Origin: Candidatus Aphodovivens excrementavium
GTDB taxonomy: Bacteria; Actinomycetota; Coriobacteriia; Coriobacteriales; Eggerthellaceae
Reading direction: 5' to 3'
DNA length: 64,000 nt
NCBI GenBank assembly: GCA_018715935.1
Contig: DVKR01000040.1
Coordinates: 1 to 64,000 of the forward strand
Shown here: in pieces, positions 23,472 through 34,232 of the stretch
How the letters are laid out: each line of letters starts with the position of its first letter
How positions within the stretch are numbered: the stretch's first letter is position 1
Translations under genes and position numbers: made by a program
The notes under the pieces: generated by a model
Seen by the model: the letters and a program-made list of their open reading frames with translations, nothing else
What the model was told of the DNA's origin: nothing
The model's database searches: none

Positions 23472-25088
23472 TTACTTGTAAACCTTCGGAAGACGCAAAC
23501 CAAACCCGCACGCCATCTCGTAGTTGATGGTTCCCAACGTTGCCGCCATCTCGTCAAGCGTTATCTCGGCGTCTCCTTGCCGGCCGACGAGCAAAACCTC
23601 GTCGCCAATTTGCGGGTCGAGCCTGCGACGCGTTCCGTAAATGCGCATGTCAACCTCGAACATGCACATGTCCATGCAGATCTGACCCACCTGACGGCAG
23701 CGACGCCCATCAACGATCACGTCGGTTAGGCCCGAAAGCTCGTGACGCAGACCATCGGCATACCCAACGGGAATAGTGCAGATCTTCACGCTGCCGGGGC
23801 TGCGGTATTCAAGGCCGTAGCTCACGCCCTCGCCCACCGCAACGGTGCGCGTGTCGGTAATGCGCGCGTGCACGCTCATGGCGGGGCGCAAGTCAAGCAG
23901 CCCGTAGGTTTCGCTTGAGGCGTGCAGGCCGTAAAGCGATATTCCCAAGCGCGTCATATCGAAGTGAACGTCGCCAAAGCGCGCGCCCGCCGCCGTATTG
24001 GCAGCATGCACAATTCCCGGATTGATGCCCGACGCGCGCAGCGCCGACACCGCTTCGATAAAGCGCTTGGCTTGGATTTGGAAATCGAGCGTCTCGGCAG
24101 CATCGGCCGTAGCGAAGTGGGTGAACACCCCGGTCAACTCGAGTGCTCGGTGAAAGCCGATTTGCGTCATGAACTCAATCACTTGGTCGTACCGCACGCC
24201 AATGCGGTTCATGCCCGTGTTGACGGCAAGGTGGTACGGTGCGCGAATCCCAAATGCATCGGCGGTTTCGGCATAGGCTATGGCGAATTCCGGCGTGTAC
24301 ACAGCCGGGGTAATCTTGTAGGCAAGAAGCAGCGGAGCCGCAGTTGCCGGCGGTTCCGACAAGATGAGAATAGGAGCGTTCACCAGCGCTTCTCGCAGTT
24401 TGATGGCTTCGTTTACCGTGGCGACACCCAGCCATTCCGCACCCGAATTGAGCGCAGTACGCGCCACTTGCACGGCCCCATGACCATAGGCGTCGGCTTT
24501 GACGATGGCCATCAGGCGCGTAGAGCGGGCGAGTCGCCTGCGGTATTCCATCACGTTGTGCCGAATGGCAGAAAGGTCAACCTCCACCCACGACCAACGG
24601 CGGTCGACATCAGGAATGGTGCGCAGCTTTTCAGGGTCGAAATGAAGCGCGCCTGCTGCATCGCGTTCGGTGTCGCGCGCGAATTTAAGCGCCCCTTTTG
24701 CAACTGAGTTAACGGATGCGGGGCTGAAGGGATAGGACTGGCTTCCGCCGAACGCCGACTGGTTGCCGCCGAACATGGGCTGGCTGCCGCTCGATGCAGA
24801 ATGGCCACCTCCAAACGCGGATCCGCCCCCTGACGCAGAAGAGCTGCCGTCGAACGTCGAACGGACATCTCCACCTTGGGCGAAGCGACCGCGATAGCCC
24901 TGGTCGGAAAAGGCTTCTTCCGTCGATTGCGCCGTTGCGGCAGACTGACCGGCCGCGGCCGAACGCGCCCCTATCGCAGACGAAGCGGGCGTCACCGGCG
25001 TGCGACCAACGCTGACGCTTGCCGGCACAAAGCCCGGTTTGCGCCGAGCGAAGCCGGTGAAGCCATTCAGCGGTTCTTCGTTAGTCAC
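23472..25088 (-). CDS. alr: Alanine racemase with long N-terminal extension
   Basis: A 538-aa protein whose last 370 residues are a complete PLP-dependent alanine racemase supplying D-Ala for peptidoglycan. The catalytic lysine is in MAIVKADAYGHG (about residue 197) and the catalytic tyrosine in VSYGLEY near 420; the barrel motif HFATADAAET is present. Before this lie about 160 residues rich in Ser, Gly, Ala, Gln and Phe (FGGGHSASSGSQPMFGGNQS), of low complexity and without signal peptide, not normal for Alr. GTG 25088 is chosen because GGAGG precedes it by five bases, while the upstream ATG 25115 overlaps the probable -10 region. Udg follows in the same direction. Confidence 0.88.
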   Translation of the reverse strand: MTNEEPLNGFTGFARRKPGFVPASVSVGRTPVTPASSAIGARSAAAGQSAATAQSTEEAFSDQGYRGRFAQGGDVRSTFDGSSSASGGGSAFGGGHSASSGSQPMFGGNQSAFGGSQSYPFSPASVNSVAKGALKFARDTERDAAGALHFDPEKLRTIPDVDRRWSWVEVDLSAIRHNVMEYRRRLARSTRLMAIVKADAYGHGAVQVARTALNSGAEWLGVATVNEAIKLREALVNAPILILSEPPATAAPLLLAYKITPAVYTPEFAIAYAETADAFGIRAPYHLAVNTGMNRIGVRYDQVIEFMTQIGFHRALELTGVFTHFATADAAETLDFQIQAKRFIEAVSALRASGINPGIVHAANTAAGARFGDVHFDMTRLGISLYGLHASSETYGLLDLRPAMSVHARITDTRTVAVGEGVSYGLEYRSPGSVKICTIPVGYADGLRHELSGLTDVIVDGRRCRQVGQICMDMCMFEVDMRIYGTRRRLDPQIGDEVLLVGRQGDAEITLDEMAATLGTINYEMACGFGLRLPKVYK

Positions 25089-25116
25089 AGTGCCCTCCCT
25101 TTCAAAATCGGGCATC

Positions 25117-25125
25117 AGTATAGCA
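25117..25125 (-). promoter_or_regulatory. Extended -10 promoter of alr
   Basis: Minus-strand TGCTATACT (TGN-TATACT) lies 29 bases upstream of GTG 25088, too close to ATG 25115 for that codon to be the start. Confidence 0.5.
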
Positions 25126-25258
25126 CTGAGACTTTTTCTGAAAGCCGCGTTTGCGCAACCTCACTCTAAGAACGAAACTCAGCGAAAGGGGAGCTGGTCG
25201 TGTTCTGCAGCGCTTGCGCACCTGCGCGCATGCCATCCACACGTGCGCGACCCTCGGC

Positions 25259-25318
25259 GAAAGCCAAGCCGACTCAGCAAGAGCCAAGCTGGCACGACGA
25301 GAGCCAAACTGACTCAGT
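25259..25318. repeat. 20-bp tandem array in mogA 3' flank
   Basis: AGCCAA recurs at 25262, 25282 and 25302, an exact 20-bp period, in units of the form AAGCCAAGCCGACTCAGCA. The array reaches into the stop codon of mogA (25314). Nothing else is seen in 25126-25258. Confidence 0.75.
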
Positions 25319-25796
25319 GGCCGCCGCCTGCCATCATCTTTGCGGCATGGGGAAGCGCTTTCACGATGCCCTCCCAGTTCTCACGCGCAGCCTTTTCGCT
25401 TCCTGGCAAGTTGATAACCAGGTGCCGACCGCGCTGCATGCACAAAGCGCGCGAAAGCATGGCGTACGGCGTGATTGCCAGCGAATGCGCGCGCATGGCT
25501 TCCGCAATACCCGGAACGTTGCGCTCGCACACGTCCATCGTAGCCTCCGGAGTGACGTCGCGCAGGGAAAGGCCGCTGCCACCGCACGTCAAAACGATGT
25601 CGACGTCCAACTCGTCGCATGCCGAAACAATGGCAGCCGCAATGTCGGCACGCTCGTCTTTTACCACCACATGGCTTTTGCACTCCCAGCCGTTTTCGGA
25701 GATGAGGCTTTCAAGCGCCGCCCCCGCAGTGTCTTCTTTCATGCTGCGCGTATCCGAACACGTGATGATGGCAAACGTTAAGGCGTTTTCTGACAT
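25314..25796 (-). CDS. mogA: MogA/MoaB molybdopterin adenylyltransferase
   Basis: A 160-aa MoaB/Mog-fold protein that adenylates molybdopterin before molybdenum insertion. It begins AIITCSDTRSMKEDTAG, has the conserved VLTCGGSGLSLRDVTPEAT loop near residue 72-92, and ends with the NLPGSEKAARENWE helix. The start at 25796 has GGAGG eight bases upstream and removes a nine-residue in-frame extension that lacks a ribosome site. It follows moeA by 51 bases on the same strand, so the two form a Moco operon. The exact split of work between MogA and MoaB types cannot be decided from sequence alone. Confidence 0.88.
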   Translation of the reverse strand: MSENALTFAIITCSDTRSMKEDTAGAALESLISENGWECKSHVVVKDERADIAAAIVSACDELDVDIVLTCGGSGLSLRDVTPEATMDVCERNVPGIAEAMRAHSLAITPYAMLSRALCMQRGRHLVINLPGSEKAARENWEGIVKALPHAAKMMAGGGH

Positions 25797-25847
25797 TGGA
25801 CGCTCCTCCTTCGCTTGAGGCAAACAAGACGCTTTGTTCGCGAACCC

Positions 25848-27104
25848 CTAGATAACCGTTTCTTCTGCTACGTCCAGCAACACGCATTCCACGAGATCGC
25901 CCGCAGAACGCCCGCCTTGGCCCTCGGGCAGCACGGCCATGCAATTGCTGCGCTGGATAACTCCAAACAAGCCAGAGCTTTGATTCTTCGCCGGCTCGAC
26001 GATGTAGCTTCCGTCTTCGTCTTTGCGCAGCGTCGAGCGCAAAAAGAGACGACGTGAGTCGTTCTTCTTGGTGTCGTGCGCCAGTTTCGCCATAACCGAG
26101 GGACGCACGAAGTGGTTGTAACCCTGCATCTTGCGTAAGGCGGGTCGGATGATCATCTCGAACCCGCAGTAGGCGGCAGCCGGGTTGCCCGGCAGGCCGA
26201 ACACCGGCGTCTCCCGCACGACGCCGAACGTTTGCGCCTTGCCCGGGCGCATGTTCACGGTGGTCATCAGGAGGGTTCCGAGCTTTTCCACAACCGGCTT
26301 TATGAAGTCGAAGTCGCCGTTAGAGGCGCCGCCGCTGGTTACCACGAAATCGTAGTCGTAGGTTGCATCGGAAACCACCTGGGCAAGCGCGTCTTCGTCG
26401 TCGGTCACAATGGGCAAAATGGTGGGCACCGCCCCGGCAGCCTGAGCGCACGCCGCAAGCGCATAGCTGTTTGAATTGCGGATCTTGCCGGGGGTGGGCA
26501 TCTCGGTGGGATCAACCAGCTCAGAGCCTATGGCAATTATCGCAACGCGCGGGCGACGATACACCGGCGCTTCGATGATGCCGCATCCGGCCAGAAAGCC
26601 CGCACCCGCCGAACCGATGATCTCCCCTTTCGAAACCACCACTTCGCCGGCTTTGGCCTCCTCGCCCGCCTGGCGCACGTTCGAGCCCAGCTTGGTGGGG
26701 GCGTCGAACGCCACGCGGCTGCCCGGCTTGCCGTCACCGGAGACAACGCTCACGATCTCGTATTTCACTACGGAATCGGCATCGTCTGGCAGCGGCGCAC
26801 CTGTCATGATGCGCACGCATTGACCAGGCTCGATAACTCCTTCGAAGGTCTCCCCGGCGGCAATTTCGGCAATGACGTCAAGCTCTACCGGAGCTTCGGC
26901 AGTTGCTTGTGCCAGCTCGCTTGCGCGCAAAGCGAAGCCATCCATGGCGGAGTGCGCAAAGGGCGACACGTCAATGTCGCTGCGCAGGTCTTCCGCGGCA
27001 ACGCGTCCAACCGCATCGAGCAACCCCACCGTTTCGACGGGAAGTACCGACACCTGGGAAAGCACAAGCTCGCGCGCTTCCTCAAGCGAGATCATTTCAG
27101 CCAT
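25848..27104 (-). CDS. moeA: Molybdopterin molybdenumtransferase MoeA
   Basis: A 418-aa enzyme that inserts molybdate into adenylated molybdopterin. Domain order is standard: N-terminal SPFAHSAMDGFALRA (about 46-60), CVRIMTGAPLPDDADSVV near 103, the MogA-like core with VTSGGASNGDFDFIK near 255, MRPGKAQTFG near 283, FGLPGNPAAA near 298, and a C-terminal beta-barrel. AAAGGGG precedes ATG. A good promoter lies at 27245-27272, leaving a leader of about 135 nt with no recognised riboswitch fold. mogA follows. Confidence 0.92.
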   Translation of the reverse strand: MAEMISLEEARELVLSQVSVLPVETVGLLDAVGRVAAEDLRSDIDVSPFAHSAMDGFALRASELAQATAEAPVELDVIAEIAAGETFEGVIEPGQCVRIMTGAPLPDDADSVVKYEIVSVVSGDGKPGSRVAFDAPTKLGSNVRQAGEEAKAGEVVVSKGEIIGSAGAGFLAGCGIIEAPVYRRPRVAIIAIGSELVDPTEMPTPGKIRNSNSYALAACAQAAGAVPTILPIVTDDEDALAQVVSDATYDYDFVVTSGGASNGDFDFIKPVVEKLGTLLMTTVNMRPGKAQTFGVVRETPVFGLPGNPAAAYCGFEMIIRPALRKMQGYNHFVRPSVMAKLAHDTKKNDSRRLFLRSTLRKDEDGSYIVEPAKNQSSGLFGVIQRSNCMAVLPEGQGGRSAGDLVECVLLDVAEETVI

Positions 27105-27244
27105 TACAGCCCCTTTCAGCTACAAACTGCACGACACATCCCCAGCATGCCGTGCGCCTATCCAAAGCAGTATGTGCGGCCGCACGTCTAGCCGCACGCG
27201 CGTCAGTCGTCCAGACGCAATGCCCGTTCATTTACCGTCCGTTC

Positions 27245-27272
27245 ATTATAGCGTTCTTAGAATGATCGTTAA
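27245..27272 (-). promoter_or_regulatory. moeA promoter
   Basis: Minus-strand TTAACG (27267-27272) and TATAAT (27245-27250) with 16-bp spacing. Transcription would start near 27238. The remaining gene-free stretch up to 27616 holds nothing else I can name. Confidence 0.6.
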
Positions 27273-27616
27273 GCACTCCCCGCGATTTTTCGCCCTCAGC
27301 TCACCTCCAACTCGCCACGCCAACGTTCCATGCGTGTCAAAGACGCGTCAAAGGAACATATCAAACGGCGCGCTGCCACAACGCCTCTGGACGCTCTTTC
27401 CCGTGCGTAAATGGAACAGTTCAGCCTACTGCGGCAACCGTCCCGTCGGCCTATAGCAGCACCGCTCCTGTCGCCCTCTTGCGACAGCGTCCCATCTCCC
27501 TCTTTACGCAGAAGAACAAACCGTTTATGACAAATAGCGAAAACTTCAGGATAAGCCAAAAAGCAACGAGCGGCATCGTCTAGAATCCACTGAGTCAATC
27601 TTGAGGAGGCAAAACG

Positions 27617-28159
27617 ATGTATAGGCAAGTGAAGATGCATCCCTCGGCGCGCATTGCACCTTCGGCAAGTATCGTGGGTCGCGTGGAGATAGGGTCCGAT
27701 GTAACCGTGTTGTCGGGAGCGCGCGTGCGCGGCGACGACGCTGCCGTGATTGTGGGGGCTGGCTCGAACCTGCAGGAAAACACCGTTGTTCACGTCTATG
27801 GCGGATTCCCTGTCATACTTCACGAGCGAGTTTCGGTAGGGCATGGCGCCATCATCCACGGATGCGAGATCGGCCACGACACGCTCGTGGGCATGGGAGC
27901 GATTGTGATGAACGGCGCCAAGGTCGGCCCCGAAAGCGTGATTGCTGCGGGCGCGGTGATTACAGAAGGCAAGGAATTCCCTGCTCGCAGCATGCTCGTG
28001 GGCACACCCGCGCGCCTGGTGCGCACGCTGTCGGACGAAGAGGTAGAAAGACTCTGCCGCTACGCCAGCGAAGAGTATTTGCGTGTGGGCGACCAAATGC
28101 TCCAGGAAGGCCTGTTGCGCCACCCCAATCCCGAAGAGAACATCCACCTGCCCGAATAA
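27617..28159 (+). CDS. Gamma-class carbonic anhydrase family protein
   Basis: A 180-aa left-handed beta-helix protein built of hexapeptide repeats. VGHGAIIHGCEIGHD (near residues 74-88) supplies the paired histidines, with an earlier VVHVYGG near 56, matching the metal site of gamma carbonic anhydrases and YrdA-like proteins. It ends with the SMLVGTPARLVR segment and a C-terminal helix. TTGAGGAGG precedes ATG 27617. The role is CO2/bicarbonate interconversion or an acyl-CoA-linked relative; most family members are untested. It is monocistronic, with a terminator 50 bases downstream. Confidence 0.85.
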   Translation: MYRQVKMHPSARIAPSASIVGRVEIGSDVTVLSGARVRGDDAAVIVGAGSNLQENTVVHVYGGFPVILHERVSVGHGAIIHGCEIGHDTLVGMGAIVMNGAKVGPESVIAAGAVITEGKEFPARSMLVGTPARLVRTLSDEEVERLCRYASEEYLRVGDQMLQEGLLRHPNPEENIHLPE

Positions 28160-28209
28160 GCAAGACGCACGCGCGCCCTCGCCCAGCGAACAGCAACAAG
28201 GCGCGGAAC

Positions 28210-28254
28210 AAAAAGCCCCTGCGACTGGACTTCAATCCATCGCAGGGGCTTTTT
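28210..28254. terminator. Bidirectional terminator, carbonic anhydrase/enolase
   Basis: AAAAAGCCCCTGCGA and TCGCAGGGGCTTTTT form a 15-bp stem with A- and T-runs on both sides, between convergent genes. Confidence 0.88.
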
Positions 28255-28360
28255 CGACACAGTCCCAAGCACTACCTCGCAGTTCATGCGAAGCTTGAAG
28301 CTGGCTGCAAGGCCATCCCGTTCGCGCAAAGACAGCGAGAGGCGTCCTCGCGCAGTATCA

Positions 28361-28422
28361 GGCAGCTCCACCGAGCATCAGGCAGCTTCGCCGAGCGTCG
28401 GGCAGCTTCTCGCCGAGCGTCG
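28361..28422. repeat. 20-bp tandem array abutting enolase stop
   Basis: GGCAGCT starts units at 28361, 28381 and 28401 (20-bp period; the last is 22 bp), each of the form GGCAGCTTCGCCGAGCGTCG, with partial units on both sides. The array ends 11 bases from the enolase stop codon at 28434. Confidence 0.78.
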
Positions 28423-28433
28423 GGCCGACGAAA

Positions 28434-29855
<1,422 letters not shown>

Positions 29856-29994
29856 TCATGCGTCTGGCAGCTGGTGGAAGTCGGCCAGCACGACGCGCGC
29901 CTGCGAATACGCGTCTGCGTGGCAAAGCCTCAGCAAAGGCAGCTCCTGCGCATTGGGTAACGAGCTTGCAAGGGAAAGAGCTGTTAAAAGGCAC

Positions 29995-30873
29995 CTAGCC
30001 AAACAGCGAGAGCACGATGCAGAGCGCAAGGCCTACAGCCGTAACGAGCGCTGCGTCGACACCGAACTTGCGGTGCGAGAGAGACGTCCGACAAACGCCG
30101 GGAGCACCGTAGCAGCGCGCGTCCATCGCCAGCGCTAAATTGTCGGCGCGTCTAAACATTCCCACAAACAGGGGCACAAGCACCGTTGCCCACGCTCTCA
30201 CGCGCGCGACCAGCCCTTTTTCACCGAACTTCGCACCACGCGCCCATTGGGCATCATGAATGCGCCCCAGCTCTTCGGCAACCAGCGGGATAAACCGCAA
30301 CGCTATCGAGAGAACAGACGCCACATCGTCTACGGGAACATGCATCACGCGCAACGGACGCAGAAAGCTTGAGAAAGCCTCGGTGAGCTGGGTAGACGTA
30401 GTGGTAAAACTCACTATTAGGCTGGCAGCCACCAGAAGAAGAATCCGAACTGCGTAGAAGCAGCCGCGCTCGAATCCTGCGGGAACAAACCCAAAGGACC
30501 CCACCAACACAACGGGCGGCATCTGCGCCAGCAGCCCCGTCGATACGTCTCCCACTCCGCCAAAGGCGACTTCTTCCCGCATCGCCTGCGCCGCCGTCTG
30601 CACCGCTGCCGCATCAAATGAAAACGAATTGGCGACCACCGCGAACAGGGCAATCACCACAATAGGCACCGACAAGGCACCGATGCGACTGGGGGGAATG
30701 CGCCCCGCCGCGCAGAGCGCCGCAAACGCAAGTGCGCATACGCCCAGAGCCCACCACGTTTCCACCAAAAAAAGCGTGACTGAATAGGCGATAAGGAGCA
30801 CGATTTTCGCCCGTGCATCACAGGAGTGGACGGGAGATTGCCCGGCAATATACGTGTTGAGGTTGATGTTCAT
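29995..30873 (-). CDS. ecfT: ECF transporter T component
   Basis: A 292-aa membrane protein with about five to seven hydrophobic segments. The two Ala-Arg-Gly-type coupling motifs of EcfT are seen: AQWARGAKF near 208 and AMDARCYG near 248, which contact the ATPase subunits. It begins with the usual HSCDARAKIVLLI helix. EcfT couples ATP hydrolysis to substrate-specific S subunits importing vitamins or metals. EcfA ATPases and S subunits, often beside it, are absent here. It lies downstream of the ribosomal operon but behind a terminator, a location often seen for ecfT. Confidence 0.88.
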   Translation of the reverse strand: MNINLNTYIAGQSPVHSCDARAKIVLLIAYSVTLFLVETWWALGVCALAFAALCAAGRIPPSRIGALSVPIVVIALFAVVANSFSFDAAAVQTAAQAMREEVAFGGVGDVSTGLLAQMPPVVLVGSFGFVPAGFERGCFYAVRILLLVAASLIVSFTTTSTQLTEAFSSFLRPLRVMHVPVDDVASVLSIALRFIPLVAEELGRIHDAQWARGAKFGEKGLVARVRAWATVLVPLFVGMFRRADNLALAMDARCYGAPGVCRTSLSHRKFGVDAALVTAVGLALCIVLSLFG

Positions 30874-31002
30874 CTCGGAAAGTATGCCACATCTCGCTTC
30901 TGGACAAAGCTTGGCGCAAGAAAGCCCATCGGCAATCTAAATCGGCGACTGCAAGAAGGGCGCCTCCTCGCAAAGCCCTCTCGCCCATCGGCTCCAAATA
31001 AA

Positions 31003-31029
31003 AAGCCCCGGGGTTGCACCTCGGGGCTT
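31003..31029 (-). terminator. Terminator of the ribosomal protein operon
   Basis: Minus-strand AAGCCCCG and CGGGGCTT arms with an inner GG/CC pair, followed by TTTTATTT, lie 30 bases after the rplQ stop. Confidence 0.85.
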
Positions 31030-31058
31030 GATCTCTCGTGGTGTTGGAGAAAGGAGAG

Positions 31059-31676
31059 TTATTTCTCTTCCTTCTTCTCCTCTTCCTCAGCGGGAGCTTC
31101 GGCTTCCTCAGCAGCTTCCTCGGCGGGAGCCTCAGTTGCCTCGGCCGCCTCGGCCGCTTCTTCAGCAGCCTCCTCGGCTACCTCTTCGGTCTTTGCCTCC
31201 TCGGCAACTTCCTCGGCAGCCTCTTCCTCAGCTGCAGCCTTCTTGGGCTGCGCCTTCTTTGCAGCGGTCTTCTTGGCCGGCTTCTCGTCGTCTTTCTCGG
31301 CCTTCTTCCGCACGGGCTCGGTTACCAACTCCATGATGACCATGGGGGCATTGTCGCCTTTGCGATAACCCAGCTTCATGATGCGGGTGTAGCCACCCTG
31401 GCGATCCTGGAACATGCCCTGCGCGACCTTCTCGAAGACCTCGCGCACCAGCTCCTTGTTACCGCCCAGTGCGGCAATAGCCAGACGGCGAGAATGCAGG
31501 TCGCCCTTCTTTGCCCACGTGATGATCTTGTCAACGTCAGGGCGGATTTCCTTAGCGCGGGACTCGACCGTCTTAATGCGATCGTTGAGCAGCAGCGAAG
31601 AAACCAGGCTACGCTTCATAGCCTTGGTGTGGCTCTTGTCCGTGCCCAGCTTACGCCCCTTCTTGTAATGTCTCAT
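31059..31676 (-). CDS. rplQ: Ribosomal protein L17 with acidic C-tail
   Basis: A 205-aa protein. Residues 1-118 are a standard L17 (MRHYKKGRKLGTDKSHTKAM, SLLLNDRIKTVESRAKE, GGYTRIMKLGYRKGDNAPM), a large-subunit protein near the exit tunnel. The remaining 85 residues are Lys/Ala then Glu/Ala-rich (KPAKKTAAKKAQPKK, then EEAAEE repeats), absent from most bacterial L17 proteins but seen in several actinobacterial lineages. AGGAGAAGC precedes ATG. It is the last gene of the operon. Confidence 0.95.
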   Translation of the reverse strand: MRHYKKGRKLGTDKSHTKAMKRSLVSSLLLNDRIKTVESRAKEIRPDVDKIITWAKKGDLHSRRLAIAALGGNKELVREVFEKVAQGMFQDRQGGYTRIMKLGYRKGDNAPMVIMELVTEPVRKKAEKDDEKPAKKTAAKKAQPKKAAAEEEAAEEVAEEAKTEEVAEEAAEEAAEAAEATEAPAEEAAEEAEAPAEEEEKKEEK

Positions 31677-31689
31677 GATCTTGCTTCTC

Positions 31690-32640
31690 CTATTGCTTCA
31701 AGTTGAGGTCCATGGAAATGAGCTTGTCCTTCACTTCCTCGATGGACTTCGCACCAAAGTTCCTGATGTTCAGCAGATCGTTCTCGGAGAACTCGACCAG
31801 CTGGCGCACGGAATGAATGCCGGCGCGCTTCAGGCAGTTGTACGAACGAACCGACAGATCCAGATCCTCGATCTGCTTGTCAAGCTCGGCGTTGGTCTCC
31901 TGACCCTCCGGAGCGAAGATGGACGGAACCTCGCCCTCTTCCTCGTCTGCGATGTCAGACAGGCTCAAAAACGCGCCCATGTACTGGTTGATGATGTTGG
32001 CGGCGCGGCATACAGCCTCGGTGGGCGCAATGCTGCCGTCGGTTTCAACTTCCAGCACCAACTTGTCGTAGTCGGTGCGCTGACCCACACGGGTGTCCGT
32101 CACGTTGAGCGTGCAGCGACGCACAGGCGAGAACAGCGAGTCGACATGAATGATGCCGATCGGATCCTCGGTGCGCTTGTTGCGCTCAGCCGACACATAG
32201 CCACGACCAACGCCGATGCGAATGGTCATGTCGAGCGTGCCGCCGTCAGCCACCGTTGCAATGACATGCTCCGGATTGACCAGCGTGAACTCGGTGGGCA
32301 CTTCAAGATCGGCACCCGTAACCGTGCACGGGCCTTCTGCCAGTACGTGCGCAGTTGCCTCTTCCACCTCGTCGTTGAGCGCCGAGAACACCAAGCCCTT
32401 CACGTTCAAAACGATGTCGGTGATATCCTCGATAACGCCCTCGGCGGTGGTGAACTCATGCTGTACGCCTTCAATCTGAATGGCGGTTGCCTTGGCACCG
32501 TCAAGCGACGAAAGCAGCACGCGGCGCATGCAGTTGCCCAGCGTGTAGCCATACCCACGCTCGAGCGGCTCCACAATGAAACGCGCTACGGTATCGTTGA
32601 CCTCTTCCGTGGTTACCGTCGGCCTCATGAACTCTGTCAT
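31690..32640 (-). CDS. rpoA: RNA polymerase alpha subunit
   Basis: A 316-aa alpha subunit: N-terminal dimerisation domain (FIVEPLERGYGYTLGNCMRRVLLSSL, residues about 20-46) and C-terminal domain that binds UP elements and activators (LDLSVRSYNCLKRAGIHSV, near 255-290). ATG 32640 is preferred to TTG 32649, which sits directly on the AAGGAGG site. rpsD precedes it by 29 bases and rplQ follows by 13. Confidence 0.96.
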   Translation of the reverse strand: MTEFMRPTVTTEEVNDTVARFIVEPLERGYGYTLGNCMRRVLLSSLDGAKATAIQIEGVQHEFTTAEGVIEDITDIVLNVKGLVFSALNDEVEEATAHVLAEGPCTVTGADLEVPTEFTLVNPEHVIATVADGGTLDMTIRIGVGRGYVSAERNKRTEDPIGIIHVDSLFSPVRRCTLNVTDTRVGQRTDYDKLVLEVETDGSIAPTEAVCRAANIINQYMGAFLSLSDIADEEEGEVPSIFAPEGQETNAELDKQIEDLDLSVRSYNCLKRAGIHSVRQLVEFSENDLLNIRNFGAKSIEEVKDKLISMDLNLKQ

Positions 32641-32669
32641 GTTGTGCAAGCCTCCTTACTGCGCAGCGA

Positions 32670-33299
32670 TTAGTTCTTCGAGTAAAGTTCGACGATGAGC
32701 TGTTCGCGAATATCCAGATCGATCTGATCGCGCTGCGGAAGCGCCAGAACGCTGCCCTGCAGCTTCTCGATGTCAACCTCAAGCCAAGCCGGAACCTGCA
32801 CACGCTCGTTGCTGATGAGCGCGCTTTTGATGACCAGCATCTCCTTGGCCTTGGGGGCCACGGAAATCAGGTCGCCGGGACGCACACGGAACGAGGGGAT
32901 GTTGACGCGGCGGCCATTCACATGAATGTGACCATGGCGCACCTGCTGACGAGCCTCGGCGCGAGATTTTGCAAAGCCCAGGCGATACACAACGTTGTCC
33001 AGGCGGGTCTCCAGGATGCCCAGGAGGTTCTCACCAGTGATGCCCTGCTTGCGAGACGCCAGTTCGTAGTATGCACGGAACTGCTTCTCCAGAACGCCGT
33101 AGATGCGCTTGGTCTTCTGCTTTTCACGCAGCTGCAGCAAGTATTCGTTTTCTTTCACGCGCTTGCGGCCTGCCTCGCCAGGGGCATAGGCGCGGCGCTC
33201 CATAGCGCACTTATCGGTGTAGCAGCGGTCGCCCTTGAGGAACAGCTTGGAACCCTCGCGGCGGCACAGCCTGCAATCAGCTCCAGTATAACGAGCCAT
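32670..33299 (-). CDS. rpsD: Ribosomal protein S4
   Basis: A 209-aa primary 16S rRNA-binding protein. [16 protein letters not shown] gives the N-terminal zinc-type cysteines (C9, C12, with C26 and C31), [20 protein letters not shown] follows, and the S4 domain [20 protein letters not shown] spans about 94-150. S4 also takes part in antitermination and autoregulation in other bacteria. It sits 18 bases after rpsK. Confidence 0.97.
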   Translation of the reverse strand: MARYTGADCRLCRREGSKLFLKGDRCYTDKCAMERRAYAPGEAGRKRVKENEYLLQLREKQKTKRIYGVLEKQFRAYYELASRKQGITGENLLGILETRLDNVVYRLGFAKSRAEARQQVRHGHIHVNGRRVNIPSFRVRPGDLISVAPKAKEMLVIKSALISNERVQVPAWLEVDIEKLQGSVLALPQRDQIDLDIREQLIVELYSKN

Positions 33300-33317
33300 A
33301 ATGTATGATCCTTTCAG

Positions 33318-33716
33318 TTACACGCGACGACGTTTGCGCGGACGGCAACCGTTGTGCGGAATAGGTGTGCAGTCTTGAATGCTGGATACTTCCAGGCCTG
33401 CGGCTTGCAGCGAGCGGATTGCCGTCTCGCGACCCGAGCCGGGGCCTTTCACATACACAGCAACCTTGCGCAGGCCATGCTCCATAGCCGTTTTGGCACA
33501 AGCTTCAGCAGCCATTTGCGCAGCAAACGGAGTGGACTTACGGGAGCCCTTGAAGCCGACCGTACCGGCAGACTGCCACGCGATCACGTTGCCCTGAGGA
33601 TCGGTGATGCTGACGATGGTGTTGTTGAACGTAGACTTGATGTGCGCAGCACCAACGGCGATGTTCTTACGCTCGGAGCGCTTGATGCGCGTGCGCACGT
33701 TTTTCTTCTGAGCCAT
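33318..33716 (-). CDS. rpsK: Ribosomal protein S11
   Basis: A 132-aa platform protein of the small subunit: basic N-terminus, [20 protein letters not shown] near 23-42, [20 protein letters not shown] near 90-109 and the [13 protein letters not shown] tail. Fully standard, 13 bases after rpsM. Confidence 0.97.
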   Translation of the reverse strand: MAQKKNVRTRIKRSERKNIAVGAAHIKSTFNNTIVSITDPQGNVIAWQSAGTVGFKGSRKSTPFAAQMAAEACAKTAMEHGLRKVAVYVKGPGSGRETAIRSLQAAGLEVSSIQDCTPIPHNGCRPRKRRRV

Positions 33717-33729
33717 TTATGCTACCTCA

Positions 33730-34098
33730 CTACTTCTTCTTGCCGCCGATTTGCTTGCGCGGACCCTTGCGGGTGCGAGCGTTCGTATGCGTGCGCTGAC
33801 CGCGAACGGGCAGGCCGCGACGATGACGCAGACCTCGGTAGCAGCCGATCTCCATGAGGCGCTTCACGTTCTGCTGAACATCGCGACGCAGGTCGCCTTC
33901 AACATGAAGGTTGTTCTGGATGTAGTCGCGCAGCTTGACGAGCTCCTCCTCGGTAAGATCGTCGGAGCGAGTGTCGGGGTTGATACCGGTTTCGGCCAGA
34001 ATCTTTTTGGAAGTGGTCAGGCCAATACCATAGATGTAGGTCAAGGCGATCTCGATGCGCTTATTGCGAGGAAGATCGACACCAACAAGACGTGCCAT
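33730..34098 (-). CDS. rpsM: Ribosomal protein S13
   Basis: A 122-aa head protein of the small subunit, contacting the P-site t[23 protein letters not shown], a helix-hairpin-helix segment near 15-60, and [20 protein letters not shown] near the basic C-terminus identify it. It follows rpmJ by 20 bases. Confidence 0.97.
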   Translation of the reverse strand: MARLVGVDLPRNKRIEIALTYIYGIGLTTSKKILAETGINPDTRSDDLTEEELVKLRDYIQNNLHVEGDLRRDVQQNVKRLMEIGCYRGLRHRRGLPVRGQRTHTNARTRKGPRKQIGGKKK

Positions 34099-34118
34099 GC
34101 TTACTTATCCCTTTCTTC

Positions 34119-34232
34119 CTAGCCCTGACGCTGCTTGTGACGAGGGTTCTCGCAGATAACGAGCACCTTGCCATGGCGTCGGATAATCTTGCACTTATCG
34201 CACATTTTCTTGACCGAAGGACGTACCTTCAT
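34119..34232 (-). CDS. rpmJ: Ribosomal protein L36
   Basis: A 37-aa protein. It reads [20 protein letters not shown] at the start, with the C-C-C-H zinc ligands C11, C14, C27 and H32, and ends in KQRQG. It is the zinc-binding (C+) form of L36. It lies between infA and rpsM in the usual order. Confidence 0.95.
   Translation of the reverse strand: MKVRPSVKKMCDKCKIIRRHGKVLVICENPRHKQRQG

Noticed and set aside
27105-27238. Moco riboswitch in the moeA leader
   Set aside because: The leader is long enough, but I could not find the conserved stems; a covariance search would be needed to revive the idea.
27296-28147. 283-aa minus-strand ORF
   Set aside because: It lies opposite the gamma-carbonic anhydrase gene, which has hexapeptide repeats and a good ribosome site.
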